Positions 30,001 to 35,943 of a DNA stretch of 64,000 nucleotides are shown one piece after another. The notes beneath the pieces are model-generated. The model did no database searches, was not told where the DNA came from, and worked only from the letters and a program-made list of their open reading frames with translations. A program made the position numbers and the translations under genes. This stretch comes from Methanoregula sp. (GTDB lineage: Archaea > Halobacteriota > Methanomicrobia > Methanomicrobiales > Methanospirillaceae). The stretch is taken from positions 248,001 through 312,000 of the forward strand of contig JAJRCF010000001.1 of NCBI GenBank assembly GCA_028679075.1, read 5' to 3'. Numbering within the stretch: position 1 is the stretch's first letter; every line of letters begins with the position of its first letter.

Positions 30001-32516
30001 TCGTACCGTTCACGTCCGGCATACGCGATCCCCAGGTAGTAGAAACCGGAGGCATTCTCCGGTTCAATGGCAAGGGCACTCTCGAATGCAATGATCGCAT
30101 CATCGTACCGCTCCCGCTGGGCGAGGGCCACTCCCTTGTGATAGAGGATCCGGGGATCGTCCGGGGACAGGTCCAGGGCCTGGTCGTAGGAGACCACGGC
30201 CTCGAGAGGTTTTCCCATTTTTAAGAGGGCATTCCCTTTCTCAAAGTAGGCCCGCGGGCATTTCCGGGTGATCTCGAGGGTCTTGTCAAACGAGCGGACG
30301 GCCTCATCGTAATGTTCCAGCGCCGAGAGGGCGAGTCCCTTGTAACACCAGGCATACAGGTCGCGGGGGTTGTCGTCAAGCGCCCGGTTCAGGACCGTGA
30401 TCGATTCGTCGTACCGACCGAGGGAATACAGGGCAATGCCCTTCCGCATCGAGGCTTCACTCAGTTTCGGGTTGAGGCCGAGGGATTTGTCGAACGATGC
30501 GATCGCATCCTCACGCCGGCCGAGATGGGCAAGGGCAATCCCCTTGTACAGCCACCCGTCCGTGAGCGCCGGGTTCTGTTCCAGGGCTTCCTCGAATGCA
30601 TTGACCGCGTCCTGGTAACGCAGCAGGTTGAACAGGGCAAGGGCCTTCTCGTAGTGGGCGTTCGTGTTCTGCGGGGATATCGCAAGGACTGCATCAAACG
30701 CGGTCACGGCCTCCGGGAACCGGTTGAGCCGGGAGAAGGTGAGGCCCCGGTGGAAGAGCGCAAGCGTATGGGACGGATCGATCTCCGCCGCTTGTTCGAA
30801 TGCTGCGATCGCGTCTTCGTTCCGGCCGAGCTGGACAAGGACGAGACCGCTCTGGTAATGGGCATTGATATATTTGGGATTGATGGCAATGGCCTTGCCG
30901 AATGCGTCCAGCGCTTCATCAAACCTCTTGAGCTTGACGAGCGCCGTCCCCTTGTCGTAGAATGCCTGCACGTAGGTGGGGCGGAGCCCGATGCTCTGGT
31001 CAAACGACTCGATCGCCTCTTCAAACTTCCCGACTTTTATGAGCTGCAGCCCTTTCTGGTGGTATGCCTGCGCATTGTTCGGGTCGAATGCAACGGTGCG
31101 GTCGAACTCCTGGACCGCGTCCTCGTTCCTCCCGAGCTTGGAGAGGGCAAACCCTTTGTGATAGAGGGCATCGGAAAAACCGGGATTGATCCGCAGGGCC
31201 CGGTTATAGGCATCGACCGCCTCGGTGAACCGGCCAAGGCTGGCATACGAGATCCCTTCCTGGAAGGCTGCCGACGCACACCCGGCATCCCGCTGGAGTG
31301 CGTCCTCGAACGCTTCGATCGCTTCCTTGTGCCGGCCCAGGCGCGTGAGGGCAATCCCCCGGAAGTAATGCGACCCGGCATGGTCCGGGTCGAGTGCGAG
31401 CCGACGGGTGAACGAGTCAAGCGCCTCTTCGTACCGGCTCATGTTGATGCAGGCAACGCCGCGGCGGTACCAGGCGTCCTCGTTACCCGGTTCCATATTC
31501 GTTGCCTGGTCGAAATCCACGACTGCTTCGCGGTATCGTTTCAGCCGGAAACAGGCAAGCCCCCGCTGGAATACGGCGCCCGCATTCCCGGGCTGCACTT
31601 CGAGGGTCTTTGTAAATGCTTCCACGGCGTCCTCGAACCGTTCGATCTGCATGTCCGCAAGCCCGAGGTAGTACCAGGCATCGGGAAGATCGGGGTTCAG
31701 GTCGGTTGCCTGGTGCAGGGCATAGACCGCGTCCACGTACATCCCGATCTTGAATAACGACATCCCCTTGATCGCCCAGATGTCCGCGTGACCGGGCTCG
31801 TTCCTGAGGAAATTTTCCGCGGACTGCACCGCATCTTCGTGCCGCTCCTGCTTTGCAAGGATAAAACTCCGGTAATACCAGACCCAGATATCGTCCGGAT
31901 CGAGTTCCAGCGCACGGTCGAACGCGGCCAGGGCCTCGTCATATTTACCGACATCGTAGAGGGAGATCCCCTTGTTGTAATACGCACGTGAGTATTCGGG
32001 AACGATCTCGATCGCCTTGTTGTACGCGAAGATCGCTTCCTGGTGCCGGCCAAGGTCCGCAAGCGCAATCCCCTTGTTGTAGAACACTTTTGCGTGACGG
32101 GGGTCCACCATCAGTGCATGGTCGTAGGCGCCGATCGCGTCCTGGAACCGGCCCAGCTCGTACAACGCGATCCCCTTGAGGATCCAGGCCTCGGCATTAT
32201 CGTATTTTATGGAGAGGAGGCGGTCGCAGGCAACGAGGGCCTCTTCGTTCCGGCCGATCTGGGCAAGGGTTGCGGCCTTGTTATACCACGCATTGGGATC
32301 GGCGGGTTCGATAGCAACGGCCTGGTCGTAGGCATCGATTGCTTCTTCGTATTTTCCTAAGTCGTACAGCGCGATGCCCTTGAAGTAATAGGCTTTTGCC
32401 AGCCGGGGATACAATGCAAGTCCCCGGTCGAACATGACGATGGCTTCCTGGAACCGGCCAAGATCATAGAGTTCAATGCCCTGCCGCAACAATGCTTCTG
32501 CATCACTCTTGTTCAT
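21096..32516 (-). CDS. Giant all-TPR protein (3806 residues, about 112 repeats)
   Basis: The whole chain consists of 34-residue tetratricopeptide units with the pattern W/Y-Y-x-K-G-x-A-L-x-x-L-G-R-Y-x-E-A-I-x-A-F-D-x-A-L-x-I-x-P. Counting from the first GIELYDLG motif (residue 13) to the last GDVLDKIG (residue 3786) gives 111 intervals of 34, short by a single residue. The one 33-residue unit I found lies at ALEIEHLPPVFAHKG near the C terminus. There is no signal peptide, membrane helix or other domain, so it should be cytoplasmic. TPR stacks form superhelices of about eight repeats per turn, so this would be about 14 turns long. The start at 32516 has GAGGT ten bases upstream. The binding partner is unknown. 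Confidence 0.95.
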   Translation of the reverse strand: MNKSDAEALLRQGIELYDLGRFQEAIVMFDRGLALYPRLAKAYYFKGIALYDLGKYEEAIDAYDQAVAIEPADPNAWYNKAATLAQIGRNEEALVACDRLLSIKYDNAEAWILKGIALYELGRFQDAIGAYDHALMVDPRHAKVFYNKGIALADLGRHQEAIFAYNKAIEIVPEYSRAYYNKGISLYDVGKYDEALAAFDRALELDPDDIWVWYYRSFILAKQERHEDAVQSAENFLRNEPGHADIWAIKGMSLFKIGMYVDAVYALHQATDLNPDLPDAWYYLGLADMQIERFEDAVEAFTKTLEVQPGNAGAVFQRGLACFRLKRYREAVVDFDQATNMEPGNEDAWYRRGVACINMSRYEEALDSFTRRLALDPDHAGSHYFRGIALTRLGRHKEAIEAFEDALQRDAGCASAAFQEGISYASLGRFTEAVDAYNRALRINPGFSDALYHKGFALSKLGRNEDAVQEFDRTVAFDPNNAQAYHQKGLQLIKVGKFEEAIESFDQSIGLRPTYVQAFYDKGTALVKLKRFDEALDAFGKAIAINPKYINAHYQSGLVLVQLGRNEDAIAAFEQAAEIDPSHTLALFHRGLTFSRLNRFPEAVTAFDAVLAISPQNTNAHYEKALALFNLLRYQDAVNAFEEALEQNPALTDGWLYKGIALAHLGRREDAIASFDKSLGLNPKLSEASMRKGIALYSLGRYDESITVLNRALDDNPRDLYAWCYKGLALSALEHYDEAVRSFDKTLEITRKCPRAYFEKGNALLKMGKPLEAVVSYDQALDLSPDDPRILYHKGVALAQRERYDDAIIAFESALAIEPENASGFYYLGIAYAGRERYDDAIKAFDSSLALDSSNAQAHHFRGIALIQRERYDDAVKAFSSALTLEPENALSYYYMGLAYLQSKQYENAISTLAQATQLDPTLSDGYMYQGIALAAVSRHEEAIPLLDQSLAVNPSLIEAMICKARSLFVLGRYPEVIETDDRILSLNPTLIDVWMQKGDALSGQSRKLDAINAYTKALEINAGLSEGWVRKGSALYDLGKIPDAISAYTRALEINPALYDIWMRKGDALNQIGRTDDAILAYAKSLKIEPDNEAGWIKNGRALFDMGRYQDAIDAFDSAIALNQRSIEAFYYKGLALEKVNRFEGAIHVFEILLEIDPKNGDAQFHKGLSLAKLGDHRDAITSFEKTITILPDFAPGWYNKGRSMIEIGRYPDAIVSLNQAIGIEPSYTEAFYYLGLALLKTGKYPEALEAFDKNLAKDTSNAPGHFNRGIALEKTGRFEDALEAFDKALIYDPENALAFYHKGKAYGDLGRHSDAVFAFDKTLQLKPRYTDARLRKGIALYNLGKYRDAIHDFDKAIVENANNFQAHYYKARALADLSQHDEALEEYSLAIRLDPNSAEAHYHAGLSFLALSHPAESVVEFERTETLDPANAMAFYHHGLALIAMERQNDAIQVLDTCITLTPRYAPAHHQRGLALYALGRYQESVEAFDHALESDPSLADAALRKSLALHDLGRNEDALSAAERAISIRPESPEAWHSKGTAFAELGRFADAVPAFDHSIELDPLDAMTHYDRGLALAHLEKYLEAVEAFDRVLGLIPSYTPAFYQKGIALAEIGMFEEAVMSFNIALEITPEDAAIQYQKGLALARLENHEDAIVSFDAAISIDPRNADPLYQKGLALAVLGRQDEAASAFSQALELDPGNRDALYHKGLAFAELGKFTDAIEILTKTLETNPKIANAWLIRGFCLFAVERFSEAVLSYNNALEIETENPHTWFYKGRAQISLGNDEDAVAAFDQAIRLVPEFGEAYYYKGIALFRLKRLPEAAASFDEANRLMPDFTEAFLENGRTLAALGRHREAATAFEQVLAVHPKDLAALYGLARAQDHLGSYKEAIAAYAKVNRISPDCERAFLYKGFAQMLSHEYDDAVAAFTRVIEINPSNTEAWQEKGRALVLLEKYAKAVEAFDGFLAVKPDVAEILFEKGLALTQLDRHEEALNAFSRAIELGLNTSRVHTEQALCLFRLERYDAVIASADRALAIDPQDSRSLLSKGESLLLLNRYTEAISSFDGVIAQDPENVRAHRGRGISLVKLSRYEDSVIELDRALENDTANPELLACKGHSLYRLARYKEAVESLGKSLKRKPQNPTALLFRGKAYLHLSRWEDAYAMFEKLIALEQKNASAWYYKGVALSAQNLHEDALAAFENAVTFDDACAVAWYNKARELGSLKTYEDALPAFDRTLELQPDMRDAAYQKGLVLAILSRHDDAVTAFDRAVSIGLNTRELWYYRGNSLMQVGRWQDALESFNRTLDLAPEDAAAWLDKGVCLSKLADYSSALLAFDKTIEFDPKSVQAVFSRGQALTELGRDEEAIQSFTRTLELDATWYDAAYLKGRALSRLGKYPDAIASFDYALEHTPDFALAHYHKGLALQALAKYEKAIRSYKQALTHDTSIVDAVYQTGLSYFGLGKYENALKAFDKMLEVEPDNSQVLYQKGRSLARLSRFDDALQSIDRALEIENNNADVWVLRGNTLYDLGRFEETLESFDRAIALTPDNPVPWYLKGRSLSDLARYQEAIPCFDQVLQADEHCGGAWLRKGSSLLSLGQFEPAIDALTHALDLDPKNANGWYDRAIALSELGRYEEAVASYDRAIAINRKYANAWYDKGVALVRLDRDRDAIQAFENTTAIDPHFLNAFYDKGLAFERLAQYKEALTAFDATLSINASYVPALYHKGLALFHLGRFSDAASTLSVTLDLDASLTDAWYHLSQSYMQLGNFDEAVPAFDHVLEQRPDDLEAYLGKGRALSALGSHDRAIESFDKIIEHSPQHTEAWHAKGHALYDLKRYGDAIQAFDTVIRSDPGNHDAMYYRAASYVALDKFEEAVDSYHLLLTLTPDNDRAWFEQGMALSRLNRHDDAIHAFNQAIRIRPDYFDALFMRARSFDSLDMPKEAVDAYNNALAVQPMHIPSLHFKGAALVKMGKNEEAIKVFDRALEIDPAYMEALYDKGRALSALGMFREAVKTFDKVLSIDGNYAGVYYNKGLALANLGRHDEAIIAFNKNIDLDSDNWQASYHKGLSLSQTGRYQDAIEAFDVVIQLFPESIDAWLHRGKALSALGRHNDAVESYIRTLEIDPSNADAWYLKGSAIYASRGFEDAIEAFNRAMEIRPDYVSAYYDKGRSLCHMGMFKEAVIAFDNALALQPKNVEALYHKGAALAKLAQYDEAIEAFDKALKIRPNFARIWTGKGRAMSALGRDQDAVSFFNKALGIDPKDARASYSLGFSLLRLGKYQEALKNFEAALAQHPDCAEAYYQKGRALAMLSMNNEAVTAYDRAISENGGFAEAWLYRGISRASLGQFDSALQDYEHALSLNPSYAAAYLFRGIALIKVHRADEAVSAFDQALLHQPDYPEAYYYKGRALLEQHQYEDAIPAFDMALANNNRYAEAYYHKGVALARIERYDESISAFNAALAIQHEYAEAIYERGRSLIHTGRYKEAIASFDQVLVLTPGNAGALYEKGRALLALANPTGATKAFDQAIDINPSCWQAFFWKGRALFDQANYDAAITAFDHALEIMPRMAVIHDQKGLAYAALEQYREAIGSYDRALEIEHLPPVFAHKGVSLAELGMNRDAIEAFDKGIELDPNLVEAWMGKGNVLYDLGKYPDAEKAYESGLVLDPENTEALTRLGMALSARQKYDEALEFYDRALLIDPTFSIAYFTRGSALIALGRNEEAVEAFDAMLHIQPEFVDAWIHKGRALQEMGMFQDALAAFKRALEIDPGRKECWNDIGDVLDKIGKPEEAKICYEKGR
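21096..32516 (-). repeat. Tandem 102-bp coding repeats
   Basis: The DNA of the giant TPR gene is a tandem array with a 102-base period. Most units are diverged, but some neighbours are close. GCATCATCGTACCG recurs at 29893, 29995 and 30097, exactly 102 bases apart. The array also makes long open frames on the opposite strand, which are side effects of the periodic codons. Confidence 0.9.
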
Positions 32517-32606
32517 GGAATTTTTTACCTCGTGTTGAAATGCCGGGTACTATCGGGGATTATTATTTTCTCATCCTGCTGTCGATGGATTCTTCTGCCA
32601 TAGAGG

Positions 32607-32641
32607 TTTTATAAAGGCCGCATATACCCTTTCCGGTATAT
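32607..32641 (-). promoter_or_regulatory. Likely promoter and inverted repeat of the giant TPR gene
   Basis: On the minus strand a TATA box (CTTTATAAAA, about 32607-32617) lies about 90 bases before the start codon. Directly upstream of it, ATATACC (32622-32628) and GGTATAT (32635-32641) form an exact inverted repeat with a six-base spacer, placed where an activator or repressor would act. The arms share GTATA with the operator-like site at 3841 but with different spacing. Confidence 0.4.
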
Positions 32642-32753
32642 CCGCTCGCAACCTGTATGGATACTATAGCGATCTATGTGTACTATTTTTATACTCAATC
32701 CGTATTAAGAACGGTTGGTTAAAAAGGGGGAATGAAAGGGGGTGAGGGCATGT

Positions 32754-33986
32754 TCAGTGCCGGTCCAGCTGCCGGATCACCCGGGACAGCCGTTCCACAC
32801 CGGTCCGGATCTTCTCCGGGGTCGAGTTGGAGAAATTGAGCCGGAGGGTATTACTGCCGCCCCCGTCCGTATAGAACGGCGTGCCGGGGAGGACGGCCAC
32901 CTGCTCTTTCAGGGCATGTTCGAACACGTCCATGGAGGAGATCCCGTCCGGCAGGGTGACCCAGACAAACATCCCGCCCCGGGGTTCCGTGCAGGTGACC
33001 GAAGCCGGCATCAGCTCCTTAATCAGGCTGACCATGAGGCTGCACTGCTCCCGGTACCGGGCACGGATGATCCGGATCTTTGCATCAATGTCCACCGTGC
33101 AGAGGTACTCGTACGCGATCCGCTGGGACAGGTAATTCGAGTGGAGGTCCGAGGCCTGTTTTGCGATGACCAGCTGTTCCATGATCGCGGGGGGAGCAAC
33201 CACCCATCCCATCCGCATGCCCGGCGCAAGGATCTTTGAGAACGACCCGGTGATGATCGTCTGTTCCGGCAGGTACTGCCGGAACGAGGGCAGGGAGTGC
33301 CCGTCAAAATTCAGTTCGCCATACGCATCGTCTTCGACTACGAGCGTGCCCCGTTCTGCGAATATCGCCGCGAGCTCTTTTCGCCGGGCTCCTGAGTAGG
33401 TGATCCCGGAAGGGTTCTGGGAATTCGGGACCCCGTAGAACAACCGGACCGGGTAGTGGTCGAGCTCATGTGCCAGCATTGCCGGGTCGGGCCCGTCCTC
33501 GTGCAGAATGACCGCGTGGAAGACGGGTTCAAAGAGCGAAAAGGCCTGGATCGCGCCAAGATACCCGGGCCGTTCGATCGCCACATGGTCGCCGGGACTG
33601 ATGAGGACTTTCCCGATCAGGTCAAGGCACTGCTGCGAGCCGTTCGTGATCAGGATCTCGTCGGGGGATATGTCCAGCCCGAGGCGTTTTTTGTACCGGT
33701 CGGCAATGAACTGGCGGAGCGGGCGGTACCCTTCGGTCGTGGAATACTGCAGTGCAACTTTCCCGTCCTGTGCAAGCACATCTGCGGCGGCCCGGGCTAC
33801 GCCCCCGACATCGATGAGCTCCGGGTTCGGGAGGCCCCCGGCAAAGGAGATGATCCGGGGGTCTTCGGTCACCTTGAGGATTTCACGGATGAAAGACTTG
33901 GGCGTCTTTGCCATCCGGGATGCAAACGTGTACTTTCGGCCGCCGGATGTTTTTGCCCCGATCGGTAACGGTGTCTGCTGGCTCAT
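32754..33986 (-). CDS. PLP-dependent class I/II aminotransferase
   Basis: 410 residues of the aminotransferase fold used by 2-aminoadipate aminotransferase (LysN) and the MocR-type enzymes: an N-terminal FAGGLPNPEL segment, QYSTTEGYRPLR, TNGSQQCLDLI, VPNSQNPSG, the VEDDAYGEL aspartate region, the PLP lysine in GSFSKILAPGMRMG and the carboxylate-binding RLNFS near the end. The donor and acceptor cannot be named from sequence; aromatic, branched-chain or aminoadipate-like substrates are all possible. No winged-helix domain precedes it, so it is an enzyme rather than a MocR regulator. GGTGAACC lies before the ATG. Confidence 0.9.
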   Translation of the reverse strand: MSQQTPLPIGAKTSGGRKYTFASRMAKTPKSFIREILKVTEDPRIISFAGGLPNPELIDVGGVARAAADVLAQDGKVALQYSTTEGYRPLRQFIADRYKKRLGLDISPDEILITNGSQQCLDLIGKVLISPGDHVAIERPGYLGAIQAFSLFEPVFHAVILHEDGPDPAMLAHELDHYPVRLFYGVPNSQNPSGITYSGARRKELAAIFAERGTLVVEDDAYGELNFDGHSLPSFRQYLPEQTIITGSFSKILAPGMRMGWVVAPPAIMEQLVIAKQASDLHSNYLSQRIAYEYLCTVDIDAKIRIIRARYREQCSLMVSLIKELMPASVTCTEPRGGMFVWVTLPDGISSMDVFEHALKEQVAVLPGTPFYTDGGGSNTLRLNFSNSTPEKIRTGVERLSRVIRQLDRH

Positions 33987-34154
33987 GGTTCACCTGATCT
34001 GTCCTGATCAGTTTGGGGAGGAAGATCCATAAAGTGATCCCTCCAGCGGGAGACGTCAATGAGCTCATGGACAGCGGTGCAGCAGGCCGGACGGGTTACA
34101 CTTTCACCCCCCTCACGCCCTCCCTTTTTAGTTCCGGCAATTCTTTTCACTGGT

Positions 34155-34328
34155 ATGATGGATGTGGCAGCACAGGAAAACGCAACAGGTTATGACTTCC
34201 GGCACCTTGACCGGATCCGGGAAAAATTCCATGACGTGTTTGGCAGTGAATGTACGTTACGCGACGAGACACTCGTGCAGCGGTACACCATTGCGCCCGA
34301 TGGCGAGCTGATTATGTTCGTACGGTGA
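34155..34328 (+). CDS. Small hypothetical protein (57 residues)
   Basis: A short frame starting at tandem ATGs (34155, 34158) gives a charged protein containing YDFRHLDRIREKFHDVFG and ending GELIMFVR. Codon choice is like the neighbouring genes. I do not recognise it, and no clear ribosome site is present. It stands alone between the aminotransferase and the repeat array. Confidence 0.35.
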   Translation: MMDVAAQENATGYDFRHLDRIREKFHDVFGSECTLRDETLVQRYTIAPDGELIMFVR

Positions 34329-34443
34329 CTCAGGTTTCCGTCATAAACGGGGGTGTCTGGAAAAACCTCTCCTGGTTGCTGATGACAAATCGTGTAGATC
34401 TGCCGGATGCCCTGTTCTACAAAAACCTCCGGACCTTTTTTGC

Positions 34444-34823
34444 CGGACCCTGCCAATAATTTTACAAACGCGATCACGATCGCGATTGAAACGATGATCC
34501 GGATCAATCAGACCTTGTTGAAATTTTTTCAAGCAGACTTTGATGAGACAATTTTCAGCAGACCTTGCTCATGAAAAGTTAACCAGATTTGTCTGAACCG
34601 GAAAACAGTAAAACAGCTCGCCGTCGAAAAACGTTCCGGTTTTTCATGCAGACCCTGATGAAATTATTTTAAGCAGACCTTGATTGATCTGCTTTCAATC
34701 AAACCTTGATGAAAAAAAATTTACCGGACCTTGCCTGAGAAATTTTAATCACGATCATGATCGCGATTAAAATATTAATCCGGATCAACCGGACCTTGCT
34801 CGAATTTTTTTCATCAGACTTTG
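34444..34823. repeat. Iteron-like array: 25-bp repeats in groups of four
   Basis: A degenerate CAGACCTTG(A/C)TGAAA-type unit begins at 34509, 34534, 34559, 34584, then 34649, 34674, 34700, 34725, then 34790 and 34815; 34444 is the end of an earlier group. Steps within groups are 25 bases (once 26); steps between groups are 65. The groups thus recur every 140-141 bases. Each 65-base spacer carries an inverted repeat: CGCGAT-CACG-ATCGCG (about 34470-34485), AACCGGAA/TTCCGGTT (34596-34603 and 34634-34641), and an imperfect palindrome around 34747-34768. The spacers at 34450-34508 and 34740-34789 are similar to each other and rich in GATC. No open frame is convincing across it. Confidence 0.8.
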
Positions 34824-34845
34824 GTTGTGAAATGGTAAGCTCATG

Positions 34846-35053
34846 TTAATGATGCGAGGCCCACGCGCAAAAGGCCTCCCAGATTTTGCGCTACGTATTT
34901 ACTAGTTCTCTTGGCATGATCCAGAACCTTGCCCAGCGAGGGCCCGACGAGGCGCCCGAGCGACTCCGCGCGAAGCGTGGAGGGGGTGAAATCGTAAAAA
35001 ACGCACGTAAGTCCAAAAGAAAATATTATCATCTCAAAATTTAACGAAAAATT
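34846..35053. other. Intergenic GC-rich patch inside AT-rich DNA
   Basis: Between the repeat array and the zinc-ribbon gene lies about 100 bases of strongly GC-rich sequence (about 34915-34995) in AT-rich surroundings. A 96-codon minus-strand frame crosses it but shows no recognisable domain and overlaps the next gene. It may be a dispersed repeat or a gene remnant. With the array, this completes the 725-base gene-free stretch 34329-35053. Confidence 0.4.
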
Positions 35054-35413
35054 ATGTATTGTCAAAAATGCGGGAAAGAGAACTCCGATGATAATAAATT
35101 TTGTAAAGAATGCGGAGCTTCTTTGATCCAAATAAATTCATCCACTTCATCTTCATATCGCATTTCTCCCGAACCATTTGGGATTATTATTGGTATAGCA
35201 ATAATTCTTGCAATGTATGCAATTCCATTAGTCCCAGTTTCTTTATTTTTCTCTCAAGGTACTTACACATCATTGGCTAAGGCTGTCGAAATATGTTCAT
35301 CTCCCTTGTATCAATGTCCAAGCATAAATCTTTCATTATGGTTTTACGCGGGATGGTTGTGTGCCATTTTTTTTATTTTTATTAGCATGTTTCATAAAGC
35401 GAAAATAAATTAG
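35054..35413 (+). CDS. Zinc-ribbon membrane protein
   Basis: 119 residues. The N terminus is a classical zinc ribbon (MYCQKCGKENSDDNKFCKECG, two CxxC knuckles), then a Ser/Thr-rich linker and two hydrophobic helices (about 44-66 and 94-113). Such proteins are common in methanogens, but their role is unknown. The gene is clearly AT-rich, unlike the core genes around it, and belongs to a short patch of probably acquired DNA. Confidence 0.75.
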   Translation: MYCQKCGKENSDDNKFCKECGASLIQINSSTSSSYRISPEPFGIIIGIAIILAMYAIPLVPVSLFFSQGTYTSLAKAVEICSSPLYQCPSINLSLWFYAGWLCAIFFIFISMFHKAKIN

Positions 35414-35455
35414 TACGTATTGTTAAGCAGGTCTGAAAAAAACGGAGGTGAGATA

Positions 35456-35710
35456 ATGGTTTCACTAACCATCATTATCGAACAGGGAAAAAAGAATTTT
35501 TCCGCATATTGCCTGGAACTTCCGGGTGTCATTGCAACCGGCAAAACTGAAGAAAGCGTATTCGAAAACATGAAGGGGGCAATCAACTTTCATCTTGAAG
35601 GGATGCGCGAGAAAAATCAATCCCTGCCTTCCCCCATGCCAAAAACAAGAAAAATCCAGATCCCTAAAAAAATGTTTGAAAAACCCGATTATCACGAAAT
35701 ACCCGCATAA
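35456..35710 (+). CDS. HicB-family antitoxin-like protein (orphan)
   Basis: 84 residues with the HicB N-terminal fold: a beta strand (MVSLTIIIEQ), FSAYCLELPGVIATGKTEESV, and a helix FENMKGAINFHLEGM. The family normally neutralises the HicA mRNA-cleaving toxin. No hicA gene lies on either side, and there is no C-terminal DNA-binding helix-turn-helix, so it is an orphan. A perfect GGAGGTGA five bases before the ATG fixes the start. It lies 42 bases after the zinc-ribbon gene. Confidence 0.8.
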   Translation: MVSLTIIIEQGKKNFSAYCLELPGVIATGKTEESVFENMKGAINFHLEGMREKNQSLPSPMPKTRKIQIPKKMFEKPDYHEIPA

Positions 35711-35943
35711 TTTTTAGTCGCTCACCATCTTTCCACAGTCCGGACACATCCAGCAACCGGTACGAACCGGCCATTATCACTTTTCTGCGCCGTTGCATTA
35801 TGACCGTGCGATCTTTGTGCTGGCAGAGATAGGCCTTGATGTCCATAAGTTGTATACAACGTATGTCTGATCAAATCCCGTGGTCTTACCGATAAATCCA
35901 TCATATCGAAATAATTATCATGCCGGGATATGACCGGAGAAAT

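Noticed and set aside
22896-31757. Long plus-strand frames (for example 22896-24137, 26472-27950, 30312-31757) opposite the giant TPR gene
   Set aside because: They follow from the 102-base codon periodicity of the repeats; the proteins show no domain and mirror the repeat pattern.
34444-34823. CRISPR array
   Set aside because: Repeats are degenerate and only about nine conserved bases with 16-base intervals; spacers are palindromic and similar to one another; no cas genes are present.
34841-35131. 96-codon minus-strand frame over the GC-rich patch
   Set aside because: It overlaps the start of the zinc-ribbon gene, has no ribosome site and no domain; at most a repeat or gene remnant.
35714-35846. 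Minus-strand zinc-knuckle fragment (CWMCPDCGKMVSD) and a 60-codon frame
   Set aside because: The Cys-rich piece is preceded by in-frame stops and lies in a different frame from the ATG at 35846; it could be a frameshifted remnant but is not a supportable gene.
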